Shown piece after piece: positions 54,698-63,612 of a stretch of DNA of 64,000 bases. The stretch is from JAPPHA01 sp965220985 (GTDB taxonomy: Bacteria > Pseudomonadota > Alphaproteobacteria > Rhodobacterales > Rhodobacteraceae). Position 1 is the first letter of the stretch. Each line of letters opens with the position of its first letter. Under the pieces are notes generated by a model. That model did no database searches and was not told the DNA's origin. It saw only the letters and a program-made list of their open reading frames with translations. The stretch lies in assembly GCA_965220985.1 (NCBI GenBank), contig OZ244854.1:682001-746000 (forward strand). The letters run 5' to 3'. The position numbers and the translations under genes were made by a program.

Positions 54698-55557
54698 CCG
54701 GGGCTGCTGCCGACTCCCGCCGCGCTTTCCTTCTGATTATCCCTGCGCTCGCGCTGCTGGTGGCGTTCTTCGTGTTGCCTTATTTCTCGATCATCATCAT
54801 GAGCTTTCGGGAACCCGCCACGCAGGGCGTGCACGGCGGCGGATTCACGCTGGCGAACTACGTTTCGTCGATCGGCGACGCCTTCATCCTGAGGAAGCTG
54901 GGCGAAACCATGCTTCTTGGCGTCGGTGTGACGGTGATCTCCCTGGTACTCGGCTATCCGGTCGCCTACCACCTGGCCCGCATGCGCAGCCGATGGAACG
55001 GTCTTCTCTACACGTTCATCCTCGCCCCGCTGCTCGTAGGCCTCGTGGTCCGCACCTTCGGCTGGATGATCATCCTGTCGAACGGCGGCGTCGCCAACCA
55101 GACGATGACTTGGCTGGGGTTGATCGACGACCCGATGCGGCTCATGAACAACTACTTCGGCGTCACCATCGCGCTGGTGCATGTCCTGCTGCCGTTTCTG
55201 ATCCTGCCCTTGCTTGCCAACATACAGGCCATCAACCCGGAGATTGAAACCGCCGCACGATCCCTCGGCGCCTCGCGATGGCGGGCGTTCTGGCGCGTGA
55301 CCCTGCCGCTCAGCATGCCGGGGATCCAGGCCGGCGCCGTGCTCGTGTTCGTTCTCTCGATCAGCGCCTACGTGACGCCCGCGATGCTGGGCGGAGGCGG
55401 CGGACGGACCATGTCCGTTCTCGTCGTGCAGTACCTCGTGCAGAATTTCCGGTGGCCAGCCGGTGCGGCGCTGGCGATCATTCTCGCCATCACCGCCATC
55501 GTCACCGTGGCGCTCTTCTTCGCGCTGACCCATCGGGTGACACGGAGGTTGCCATGA
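54694..55557 (+). CDS. ABC transporter permease (PotB type)
   Basis: A 287-residue permease with six membrane helices. The EAA loop reads EIETAARSLGASRWRAFWRV followed by TLPLSMPGIQAG, which matches the coupling motif of PotB-type permeases. ATG 54694 overlaps the ATPase stop and the gene ends overlapping the second permease. Confidence 0.93.
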   Translation: MTGAAADSRRAFLLIIPALALLVAFFVLPYFSIIIMSFREPATQGVHGGGFTLANYVSSIGDAFILRKLGETMLLGVGVTVISLVLGYPVAYHLARMRSRWNGLLYTFILAPLLVGLVVRTFGWMIILSNGGVANQTMTWLGLIDDPMRLMNNYFGVTIALVHVLLPFLILPLLANIQAINPEIETAARSLGASRWRAFWRVTLPLSMPGIQAGAVLVFVLSISAYVTPAMLGGGGGRTMSVLVVQYLVQNFRWPAGAALAIILAITAIVTVALFFALTHRVTRRLP

Positions 55558-56348
55558 GGCGTGACCCGGGCAAGTTCCTGCTGAACGCATTCGTGATCGC
55601 CGTCTACGTCTTTCTGATGGCGCCAATCGTGCTGATCGTCATTCTGTCGTTGAATTCGGGCGAGTTCCTGCTCTTTCCGATTGATGGCGTGTCGTTTCGG
55701 TGGTTCGTCGCACTTTGGAACAGTCGGCAATTCACGGACGCGATCGCGACCTCTTTGCAGGTGGCAGCAATTTCGACGGTTGTATCCGGCGTCCTCGGAA
55801 CGCTGGCGGCGATCTATTGCATCAGGTTCGCGGACCGGATGCGGGGCGCGCTGCGGCTTTTCATGATGGCGCCGCTTCTCATCCCGGAGATTCTGACAGC
55901 CATTGCCCTGCTGTTCTTCATGTATCAGATCGGGATCGGCACGCGATATTCCATCGGCTTGCAGATCGGCCACATCGTCGTGACGTTCCCTTATGTCTTC
56001 CTGAGCGTCTCATCGGCACTCTTCAACTTCGACCGATCACTCGAAGAGGCGTCACGCAGCCTCGGCGCGAGCCCTTTCATGACGTTTCGGCGGGTGACGC
56101 TGCCCTTGATCAAGCCGGGGGTGATTACAGGGTGCCTCTTTGCCTTCATCATCTCCTTCGATATCTTCAACATCTCGCTCCTGCTGAAAGGCATTGGCAC
56201 CACGACGCTTCCGGTTCAGCTCTTCGACTATCTGCGGTGGGATTTCGACCCGACAGCTGCGGCGGTGTCGAGTCTCAGCATCTTCATGACCCTTGTCGCC
56301 ATTCTGATCCTCGACCGCTTCGTCGGCTTGCGATCGCTTCGTTTTTGA
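55554..56348 (+). CDS. ABC transporter permease (PotC type)
   Basis: A 264-residue permease with six helices. The EAA loop is SLEEASRSLGASPFMTFRRV then TLPLIKPGVITG. It opens with a hydrophobic helix (AFVIAVYVFLMAPIVLIVIL) and SLNSGEFLLFP, usual for PotC. ATG 55554 overlaps the previous stop (ATGA). The hydratase gene starts 10 bp later. Confidence 0.93.
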   Translation: MRRDPGKFLLNAFVIAVYVFLMAPIVLIVILSLNSGEFLLFPIDGVSFRWFVALWNSRQFTDAIATSLQVAAISTVVSGVLGTLAAIYCIRFADRMRGALRLFMMAPLLIPEILTAIALLFFMYQIGIGTRYSIGLQIGHIVVTFPYVFLSVSSALFNFDRSLEEASRSLGASPFMTFRRVTLPLIKPGVITGCLFAFIISFDIFNISLLLKGIGTTTLPVQLFDYLRWDFDPTAAAVSSLSIFMTLVAILILDRFVGLRSLRF

Positions 56349-56358
56349 AAGGCCCATA

Positions 56359-57165
56359 ATGTCACACGACCTCGTCCTCGTGACTCGGGATCCAGAAGAT
56401 CCCTTTATCACCCTGACGCTGAACAGGCCCGAGAAACTGAACGCCATGAACGTGGAACTCTCCGATGCGCTCGATGCCGAGATTGCGAAAGCCAATGACG
56501 ATGGAGAGACCCGAGCGATCATCCTGACGGGGGCCGGGCGGGCATTCTCGACGGGGTTCGACCTCAACGGTGAAGACTTCGAGATGGATGTCGATGGCTG
56601 GCTGGAAGACATCGGGGCGAACTGCCGACGATTGCGCAACATTTGGGAAAGTCGCGTTCCGGTGATCGCGGCTGTCAACGGTTTCGCCCTGGCGGGCGGG
56701 CTTGAAATGGTCATGGCCTGCGACCTGGCCATCGCCGCGCGATCGGCCAGTTTCGGCGAACCCGAAGTCAGGCACGTTTCGGGGCCACCTTCCCTGATGA
56801 TGCCCTGGACCATTCCGATGCGCCATGCCCGGTGGCTGATGTATTCCGGGGACACCATCGATGCAGAGGAGGCCGCGCGCATCCACCTCGTCAATCGCGT
56901 GGTCCCCGATGATCAGCTCAATGCAGAGGCACAGAGGATGGCACGTAAACTTGCGCGCATTCCGTACCCCGCCGTGCAGACGGCGAAGGCCGCCTTGAAT
57001 CACCAGCAGGAGACTGCGGGTTTCGTCGAATCCTGGGCATTCAACAGACAGGTCGTTGCCGAGTTGCACGCCGGTCCGCAAGGGCGCCATTGGATGCGGC
57101 TTCTCAAGGAGCACAGCTTGAAGGACTTTCTCAAGCTCCGGGAAGGACCCTTCAAGGACATTTGA
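56359..57165 (+). CDS. Enoyl-CoA hydratase/isomerase (crotonase) family
   Basis: A 268-residue crotonase-fold enzyme. LNRPEKLNAMNVELSDAL and GAGRAFSTGFDLNGED form the CoA pocket and first oxyanion strand; AAVNGFALAGGLEMVMACDL is the second oxyanion segment. The position of the usual second catalytic Glu reads PEVRHVSGPPSLMMPW, which is not the standard hydratase pattern. It is the last gene of the ABC operon. With the feruloyl-CoA-synthase-like ligase encoded opposite, a hydration or hydratase-lyase step on an imported acid is plausible; fatty-acid or carnitine-like substrates cannot be excluded. Confidence 0.85.
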   Translation: MSHDLVLVTRDPEDPFITLTLNRPEKLNAMNVELSDALDAEIAKANDDGETRAIILTGAGRAFSTGFDLNGEDFEMDVDGWLEDIGANCRRLRNIWESRVPVIAAVNGFALAGGLEMVMACDLAIAARSASFGEPEVRHVSGPPSLMMPWTIPMRHARWLMYSGDTIDAEEAARIHLVNRVVPDDQLNAEAQRMARKLARIPYPAVQTAKAALNHQQETAGFVESWAFNRQVVAELHAGPQGRHWMRLLKEHSLKDFLKLREGPFKDI

Positions 57166-57216
57166 TGGCGGACCAATACCATCCAGGACATCATTGCCGG
57201 TCGCTTCGCGTCAGAA

Positions 57217-57235
57217 CGGGACACTCGGTCCCGTC
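57217..57235 (+). terminator. Possible hairpin after the hydratase gene
   Basis: A perfect 7-bp stem ACGGGAC / GTCCCGT with a 5-base loop lies 52 bp after the hydratase stop. No T-run follows. It may end the ABC operon, but the evidence is limited to the stem and position. Confidence 0.3.
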
Positions 57236-57302
57236 GCGGAGTCGCAGTGAATGTCTGGGTTGAAACGATTGACCCGGCTGCGGTGGATCGTCGCCGACTT
57301 GA

Positions 57303-57760
57303 TCAAGACCATGCCGAACTCTCGGGAGCCAGCCGAAATCCCGGGTAAGCGAAGGCGCCGCTGATCGTCGAGCAGTCGGTTTCGTTGACGCCCTCTCTGC
57401 GGGCTATTTGGCACCAGCTGGCTTTGATCTTCTTTTCCATGGCATCAATGATTGCAGCGGCTTCGTCCATATGGAGATGAAAGCGGGCGCACTGCGAAAG
57501 CATGTTCTGCGCGTTCGCGTAGCGGCCAAAGTCGCCACAGGTCATGGCAAGATCCCTGCGATCGAGACTCACTGGCATCGAAGGAGTCAGGTCGTATGCT
57601 GGGGAGAGACTCCAATCTGCACCCATTGCAATGGCGGCATGATTTCGCGGGTGATCGTCCGTGTTCGAGATCAGTGCGTTGAAGACCATGCGGCGGAACA
57701 ACTCGGCGGTGTCCGAGTGCGGCAGTCGACTCGAGGACCTTGATGCGCGGCTCCATGGCC
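57303..57760 (-). pseudogene. HipA kinase, C-terminal fragment
   Basis: On the minus strand the frame encodes TAELFRRMVFNALISNTDDH, PRNHAAIAM and SLSPAYDLTPSMPVS, the catalytic-loop and metal-site region of HipA serine/threonine kinases (the DDHPRNH block). The N-terminal two thirds of HipA (normally about 400 residues) are absent; upstream of SDTAELF the frame turns into Ser/Arg-rich non-family sequence, while a second frame gives VLHFDGYGTFELAAMEPR. A frameshift or junction lies near 57730. The fragment cannot be a working toxin. Confidence 0.72.
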
Positions 57761-57946
57761 GCAAGCTCAAACGTACCATATCCGTCGAAGTGCAGCACGA
57801 ATGGATGCCCGTGTCAGCTCCTACAACACGGAACGTGACCACCCTGCGCAACCCGCAAATGGGGAAGAAACTTGCGTCAAACAAGAGTTGCAACGATGAC
57901 AGTCAATGACCAGCAAACTGCCATTGGCGCCACCGGTGCCGCGGCG

Positions 57947-60900
57947 TCAATGGCGCAAATGCAACTCCATTCCGATTCGGGATTCCGGATCAGAATCGTC
58001 ACTGTCGCGTAGCCCTGCAGTCATGGACGCATCAAACTCGCCGCGGGCGAAACTGATGCCCGTTTCGAAGCTGCGCGTACGCGCTTCGTCACCCTCGTAG
58101 TTCACTTCGGCAAATGGTGTCAGCAGGCCGCCCGACATCTCGAATCCGTAACCGGTCCGTGCCGTGAACGACAGACCTTGCGGGTCGACTTGACGTTCGT
58201 CACCGTCAAACAGTCCCTCGCGAGCCAGCTTGTCGGCTGGATGTTGATGACCCCAGCCGGTGCCGAATGACAGCGACAGTCCGCGCCCGTCTGTCTGTGG
58301 CCTCAACCGGGCCTCAACGCTTGCACCCCATTCCCTGATGCCGTCCTTCGAGTGAGCCGCCAGCCAATGACCGCTTGCATCCAGGCTGATGCGCCCGTCC
58401 GGTGCCGACAGCCGAACGCCCGCTGCAACCTCTAGGCCGGAGCCGTTCACCCCGTCGCCTCCGTCCTGGCGAGCGGAGACCGATCCACGCGGGGCCATTG
58501 TCCAGTCCGATTCGGAAGACAAGGGATAACCGTCATGTGCAGCTTCCACGCCGGCACGCACGCGCCAACTGTTCGCCTTCAGACCGGCAATCGATGATGC
58601 CGCCGCCTCTCCGCTGGTCTTGATCTGCGACATGCTCGCACCAGCGATCGCCGAAATCGACGCACCGCCGCTCCGTGTCATCAGGAAACGACCACTCACG
58701 GAACCCGCAAAGAGCGACAGGCTTGCCTCTTCGACCTCTTCGTCGAACCCGCGATGCTCCGCATCGCCGGTCCCTGCGCCAAGGACCAGGCGGACAGAGC
58801 TGCCAGGACCCGTCGTCAGTTGCACGTAGGGCCAAACCGTCGTCAGCGACGTCTCGAGTGTACCTTCGAATTCGCCGTCCAGCGTGTAATCGGTCTCGAC
58901 GACGCCCCGCGACACTGCCAGCCCGGCCATCACGCGTTCGCTCATGCGCGTGTCGGCGCCCAGCCAGGCGGTCCATTGCTTGCCATCCCAGCTTTCAGTG
59001 CCGTCGACGCCCTCGAAGCCGCCCCAGTCGCCGCGTCCCCACAGCGTCCAGCCCGAACCGCCCGCACCTGAACCGTTATCTGACAGCGACAGAGTGAACC
59101 CGCTGTCCCACAGGAGAGAATTTTCGTCGACCCGCTGAGCCTGGAGATGTGCATCGTTCCATGGCTCCATGCTGTCGCGTGAGAGCCGTGCGTCCGCCCA
59201 CGGATCAGTCCCGAAAACCGTCTCCTCGTCTTCGGAGGCCATGGCTGCCACAGGCGTGTCCTGCACACCACCGACCGTTCGCCCGGCCAGTGTCAGGGTA
59301 TTCGCCCTCGGTGCCGCATCAAAACGGTGACCGATGGTGTCCACCGCACTGGCAAGCGTGGCCTGCGCCACCGCCGCCATCGTCTGCTTCAGTACCCGTT
59401 TTTCTTCCTCTGCAGCTAGTCCAGGCTCGGGCGTCGCCGTCGCGATGTTCGATACCGAGCCATCGCCGCCATAGCCGATCGCACGGATGTGGAACCGGTG
59501 TTCGACATCGCCGGTCAGATCGCGGACCGTGTAGCTCCGCGTCGACGCGTTGCTCCCCTGCATGTCGGTCCATATGTCGGCGTTGGCCTCGTCTTTCGGC
59601 CATTCGGACCAAGTCGTCTCACCTGTGCGGACGCTTTGTTGATACTGCCACTTCTCGATGCTGGCATCGGCAGCGAGCATCCATGATAGCGTCACCCGCC
59701 GTGCACCCGCTTCCGCCTTCAGTTCCGTCGCCGCCTTGGGAGGTCCTGCCGGTGTGGCAAACTGGTCGTCGCTAGGTGGTCCAAACTTGTCGTTTGTCGC
59801 CACGGCGCGAATGCGGTAGCCATACTTGGTGCCGTTGGTGAGCGAAGTGCGCTCAAGTTCCTTGGTGTTCTTGTCGCTGGGGACAACGTCGGTCCAGGTG
59901 TTTTCGTCGGGCCAAGGGTCGTCACCGACTTTTTCCTGATATTGCCATTTCACGATGCTGGCCAAGTCGTTCGACTGGTCGTTCCAGACGAGCTTGATCT
60001 CTGCGTTGCCGGGCTCCAGCCGGAATCCCGAAGGCTTGAGAGGTATCTTGTCGGGCGTCACCGAAGCCGATGCGTCGGAGTCCGCAGTGCCGCCCACCGT
60101 CACTGCGCGAATCTTGAAGGTGTACGCGGTACCGTTGGTCAGCCCGGTCACCGTGTATTTGGCGGTTGTCGCGTCGCTCCCCTTCATGTCCTCCCAGTTG
60201 CCGTCACCGTTGATTTCATACTGATACCTGTCGATGTCGGCATTCTCGGGGTCGGTCCAGGTCAGCGTCACCCCCCGGTCGCCTGCCTCTGCCACGAGGC
60301 CTGTCGGTTTCGCTGGTGGGGCAGCCGGTTTGGCGGATCTGAAATTGCTCGGCGGACTCGCCACACCTCCGATGGTCCTCGCGCGAACCTGGAAATCATA
60401 GGTCGTGCCGTTGGTCAGCCCGGACATGACAGTGTGGTCCCTGGTGGTTGCGGAACTGCCACCGATGGGTGTCCAGCCGCCCCATGCGGGGGCGCCGTTT
60501 TCCCTCAGCCGGAATTGCCAATTGTCGACCGTTGAGGTGTTCACGGTGTAGGTCCAGGTCAGCTTGACCCTTGCGTCGCCAGGCTCGAGGTCATCCAACA
60601 CCGGCTTGGCGGGTGCCACATTGGGCGTGGCGCCTTTCCCATTCGAGGCATCGCCATCAGGGTAAGTCGCCGTGACCGCACGAATCTTGAAATAGTAGGT
60701 GGTCAGGTTTTGCAGACTGCTGAAAGTGTGGTCCCGAGTGTCCTTGTTGCTATCCGGAATTATCTGCCATTCACCAAAATCACTGATGTCTGTGGTCTGC
60801 TGGTACTCGTACTTGGTGACAAGAGCGTTGTGGACATTTCCGGGCTTGTCCCAATTGAGGGTCACGCTGCCATCGCCCGGCGTCACCGAGAAATTCGCGG

Positions 60901-62605
60901 GCGCATTTGGCTTTTCGTGAGGCGTCGCGGGCAGCGACTCGGTCGTTTCGCCGGGCGAACCGCCTGCGCTGACGCCACGAAGACGGTATTGTCTCGGCGC
61001 GTTGTTGCCGAGACCAGAATGGGTGAATTCCATGGTCCCGTTGGTTGTCGTAAGGTCGCGGGAGGCGATCCGGGTCCAAAGGCTGCCCCACACGGGGAAT
61101 TCGATCAAATCGTTAGGCTGGTAGGTTCCCGTGATCGCTTGATACTCCCAGTGGCCGACAGAAGTGCCCCCCGACACCGGCAGGGGATCCATCCAGGTCA
61201 GCTTGACCGTCCTGTTGCCCGGCGTCAGCGTGAAGTTCTGAGGTTTGCCAAGGGGCGCTTCCGGCGTCTGCTTGGCCGTATCCGATGCCTCGCTGTATCC
61301 TTCGTCGTTCTTCGCGCGAATTTGGAACCCGTGCACGTTGCCGTTTGTAAGCCCGGTCACCGTATGACTCACTGTGCTGTCATCGCTGTTCGAGATCGGC
61401 TGCCAGCCTTCGCCTTGGTCTTCGAAGTCTTCATCGTTGTTTCTGTCCACCCGGTACTCGTATCCCGTGATCGTGTCGTCATCCGGGTTGTTCCAAGTCA
61501 ACGTCACTTGCCCGTTGCCAACAGCCGTCGCCAAGCCCGCCGGTTTGGCTGGCGGGCCCGGCACCGTCACCTTTGCTGCGTTGGACGGATAACCGTTACC
61601 AGCGCCGTTTTTCGCACGGAGCCGAAAATCGTACTCAACATTGCCCTCCAGATTGGAAAGAGATGTCCGCAAGACTTGGTGCGTGGTCGCGTCACGACCT
61701 GCGTTGGTCGCAATTATCCAACTGGCGGGCCATGAAGTGTCGACAGATTTCTTGTATTGAAACTCCCACGCCCAATTGTCCGAGACGGGGAATGACGATG
61801 TGCCTGCAGTCCATTCCAGATTGACGTGGGACGTGGTGAAACTCACCTGCAGGTCGGTGGGCTGTTCTGGCAACTTCGGATCGGTGGTCGAAAACGTGAT
61901 CTTGTTCGACCCAAAGCTGACCGTAACGTGGAAATCATCGGTACCAAGCGTGTTCTTCAGACTTCCGGTCCATTCCGTGTTCGAGATACCCGAGAAAGTG
62001 ACGGTGTCATTGTCTTCGCTGTATCCCCAAAGGTATACCTTGCTGTTACTGCCATTCGGCGAAATCTCCACGAACATCGGCGAATAGTAATCGTTCCCCA
62101 ACCTCTTGTTGAAGCCGCCAAAATCGCCTCTCACATCGACAGTGATTGCACCGACGTTGTCGCTTCCAAATAGACTCCTGTCACCGTCATTTTCTTCATC
62201 TTCCGATGTGGATATTTCAAAACGCTGGGGATTGCTGCCTCCATCGACACGTACTCTATCATCCGAGACAGCCTCTTCTGATTTGGTATTGCCGCTGAAG
62301 GTTACGCTTCCGATTGCCATGATCTCGGAATTGGCGCCGTTTTCCTTGAAGTGAAAGTATGCCTCATCGGCCGCGGCGTGACTTGCGAGTCCGACGGTCA
62401 GTGCACAGCCAACCAGCAAGGTCGAGCTAGGCAGCAGCGACGCGCGTACCTTCTTCCGTATCTCGGAAAGGGTCAACGGAGAACGCCAGGCAAGCGGTTC
62501 CGCATTCAAAAACCTTCCAATTGCCCGGGGAGGGGCGGAAGCCCAGATGTCGGTCGTCATGAAACGGATGGAGCGGCGAAGCAGCCGAAAGGCTGTCATG
62601 TTCAT
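57947..62605 (-). CDS. Large autotransporter with eight fibronectin type III domains
   Basis: A 1,552-residue surface protein. A long lead of about 75 residues includes a basic n-region and the hydrophobic LLVGCALTVGLASHAAADEA, an extended signal. Next is an Asn/Ser-rich beta domain, then eight FN3 repeats of about 100 residues, each opening with a Pro-x-Lys-Pro run and carrying a V-x-L-x-W strand (VTLTWNNP, VKLTWMDP, VTLNWDKP, VKLTWTY, VTLTWTDP, IKLVWNDQ, VTLSWML). The last 400 residues are a Gly/Ser-rich autotransporter beta-barrel with GWTLWGRGDWGGF and repeated amphipathic strands to GMELHLRH. ATG 62605 is used; another Met lies 15 codons in. Probable role: adhesion or contact with host or matrix. 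Confidence 0.87.
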   Translation of the reverse strand: MNMTAFRLLRRSIRFMTTDIWASAPPRAIGRFLNAEPLAWRSPLTLSEIRKKVRASLLPSSTLLVGCALTVGLASHAAADEAYFHFKENGANSEIMAIGSVTFSGNTKSEEAVSDDRVRVDGGSNPQRFEISTSEDEENDGDRSLFGSDNVGAITVDVRGDFGGFNKRLGNDYYSPMFVEISPNGSNSKVYLWGYSEDNDTVTFSGISNTEWTGSLKNTLGTDDFHVTVSFGSNKITFSTTDPKLPEQPTDLQVSFTTSHVNLEWTAGTSSFPVSDNWAWEFQYKKSVDTSWPASWIIATNAGRDATTHQVLRTSLSNLEGNVEYDFRLRAKNGAGNGYPSNAAKVTVPGPPAKPAGLATAVGNGQVTLTWNNPDDDTITGYEYRVDRNNDEDFEDQGEGWQPISNSDDSTVSHTVTGLTNGNVHGFQIRAKNDEGYSEASDTAKQTPEAPLGKPQNFTLTPGNRTVKLTWMDPLPVSGGTSVGHWEYQAITGTYQPNDLIEFPVWGSLWTRIASRDLTTTNGTMEFTHSGLGNNAPRQYRLRGVSAGGSPGETTESLPATPHEKPNAPANFSVTPGDGSVTLNWDKPGNVHNALVTKYEYQQTTDISDFGEWQIIPDSNKDTRDHTFSSLQNLTTYYFKIRAVTATYPDGDASNGKGATPNVAPAKPVLDDLEPGDARVKLTWTYTVNTSTVDNWQFRLRENGAPAWGGWTPIGGSSATTRDHTVMSGLTNGTTYDFQVRARTIGGVASPPSNFRSAKPAAPPAKPTGLVAEAGDRGVTLTWTDPENADIDRYQYEINGDGNWEDMKGSDATTAKYTVTGLTNGTAYTFKIRAVTVGGTADSDASASVTPDKIPLKPSGFRLEPGNAEIKLVWNDQSNDLASIVKWQYQEKVGDDPWPDENTWTDVVPSDKNTKELERTSLTNGTKYGYRIRAVATNDKFGPPSDDQFATPAGPPKAATELKAEAGARRVTLSWMLAADASIEKWQYQQSVRTGETTWSEWPKDEANADIWTDMQGSNASTRSYTVRDLTGDVEHRFHIRAIGYGGDGSVSNIATATPEPGLAAEEEKRVLKQTMAAVAQATLASAVDTIGHRFDAAPRANTLTLAGRTVGGVQDTPVAAMASEDEETVFGTDPWADARLSRDSMEPWNDAHLQAQRVDENSLLWDSGFTLSLSDNGSGAGGSGWTLWGRGDWGGFEGVDGTESWDGKQWTAWLGADTRMSERVMAGLAVSRGVVETDYTLDGEFEGTLETSLTTVWPYVQLTTGPGSSVRLVLGAGTGDAEHRGFDEEVEEASLSLFAGSVSGRFLMTRSGGASISAIAGASMSQIKTSGEAAASSIAGLKANSWRVRAGVEAAHDGYPLSSESDWTMAPRGSVSARQDGGDGVNGSGLEVAAGVRLSAPDGRISLDASGHWLAAHSKDGIREWGASVEARLRPQTDGRGLSLSFGTGWGHQHPADKLAREGLFDGDERQVDPQGLSFTARTGYGFEMSGGLLTPFAEVNYEGDEARTRSFETGISFARGEFDASMTAGLRDSDDSDPESRIGMELHLRH

Positions 62606-62955
62606 GGCCCATGACCCCTCATCGTCAGAGTTTTTTGGCGACCGGACCATAACATCGAGAAAAAGTCGGCTCAAGTCGCGGCGCAATGCGACCCCAACAC
62701 CAGGAAAGGCCCCAAGCCGGACATCAGCGTTTACGCCCGGCTCCAAACACGCGCTCCGTTTTTCGCGGCGAGCACGAACCGGATTTTCGCGCCCGAGATA
62801 CGCGCTTTGCCGGGGTCAGTCGACGCGACAAACGTTCTCGAGGTTTGCAAGGGTTTCTCGAGAATATCACGTTGCCCTATCGACAGACGCACGGTCACCT
62901 CAACCATGTCTCCACCTGCGAAATCTCGATCTGCGACGCTCTCTGAGCAGCCGGT
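62606..62955. other. 350-bp gap upstream of the autotransporter
   Basis: This should contain the promoter of the autotransporter. No clear promoter box, repeat or gene was seen; short frames on both strands look random. Confidence 0.4.
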
Positions 62956-63250
62956 TCAGGGGGATTGGAACACACGACCGAAAGATCGGTCGAGAGCAAG
63001 GCCTTCGGCGTCTGAAAGAGGGTCAGCAAGTGCAAGAAATGGGCCCAGTAAGTCGTGGGTCCGAAGCAGATCCGCATAGACTGCAATTCCCGTGCTCGAC
63101 TTCCCCTTTTCTGCATCCATGACTGCGCACGGACCAGCGCCGATCTTGTCGGCGACGTCCTTGATCGTCAGGTTGCGGCGCAGGCATGCGGGTTCCGACC
63201 CAGACCCGAAATCGCCTGTTCCACATCGAACTGTAGTGCCGCTGCAAGCA
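62956..63250 (-). pseudogene. HipB-like XRE regulator, frameshifted relic
   Basis: The C-terminal frame encodes ACLRRNLTIKDVADKIGAGP, then AEKGKSSTGIAVYADLLRTH and LADPLSDAEGLALDR, which matches HipB-type helix-turn-helix regulators (R-R-x-L-T-x-x-x-V-A-x-x-x-G, then E-K-G-x-x-T-T-G-x-Y, then A-D-P-x-x-D-x-E-G-x-A-L). Just upstream the matching sequence DVEQAISGLGRN is in a different frame that soon stops, so a one-base shift lies near 63192. It is on the same strand as the hipA fragment, with the autotransporter gene between them. Confidence 0.6.
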
Positions 63251-63612
63251 GATTCCTTGCTCCCACATGCTCCCCCAAAGCCTTCTATCGCCAGCATTTT
63301 CCCTTCAGGGAAAATTTTGACATCCTGACCCTCAAACCGATGCCACTGTGGGCACCGTATGTCCTGCAAGGTACGCTTGAGAGCACCGCCAAGGTCGATA
63401 TCTCTGCTTTGTCTGTCGCGCGTCAATCTTGATGCGGTGCCCAGGATGGAGTCGCAGTGACTTGCGTAACCCGGTACGGTCGCATCGTTCCTGTGATCAA
63501 CAATTGACTTCAATAGAACTGAGGGTAATCGAGTAGGGATGCGGAATCTGGGATTCTTGGCATGACGAGACCGGTTGAACAGGACCTTGTATCACTGAGA
63601 GAACACTGAGCG

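Noticed and set aside
57445..57798. The second minus-strand frame starting at 57798, considered as a separate gene
   Set aside because: It overlaps the hipA fragment and turns into Arg/His-rich sequence; better explained as the out-of-frame part of a decayed region.
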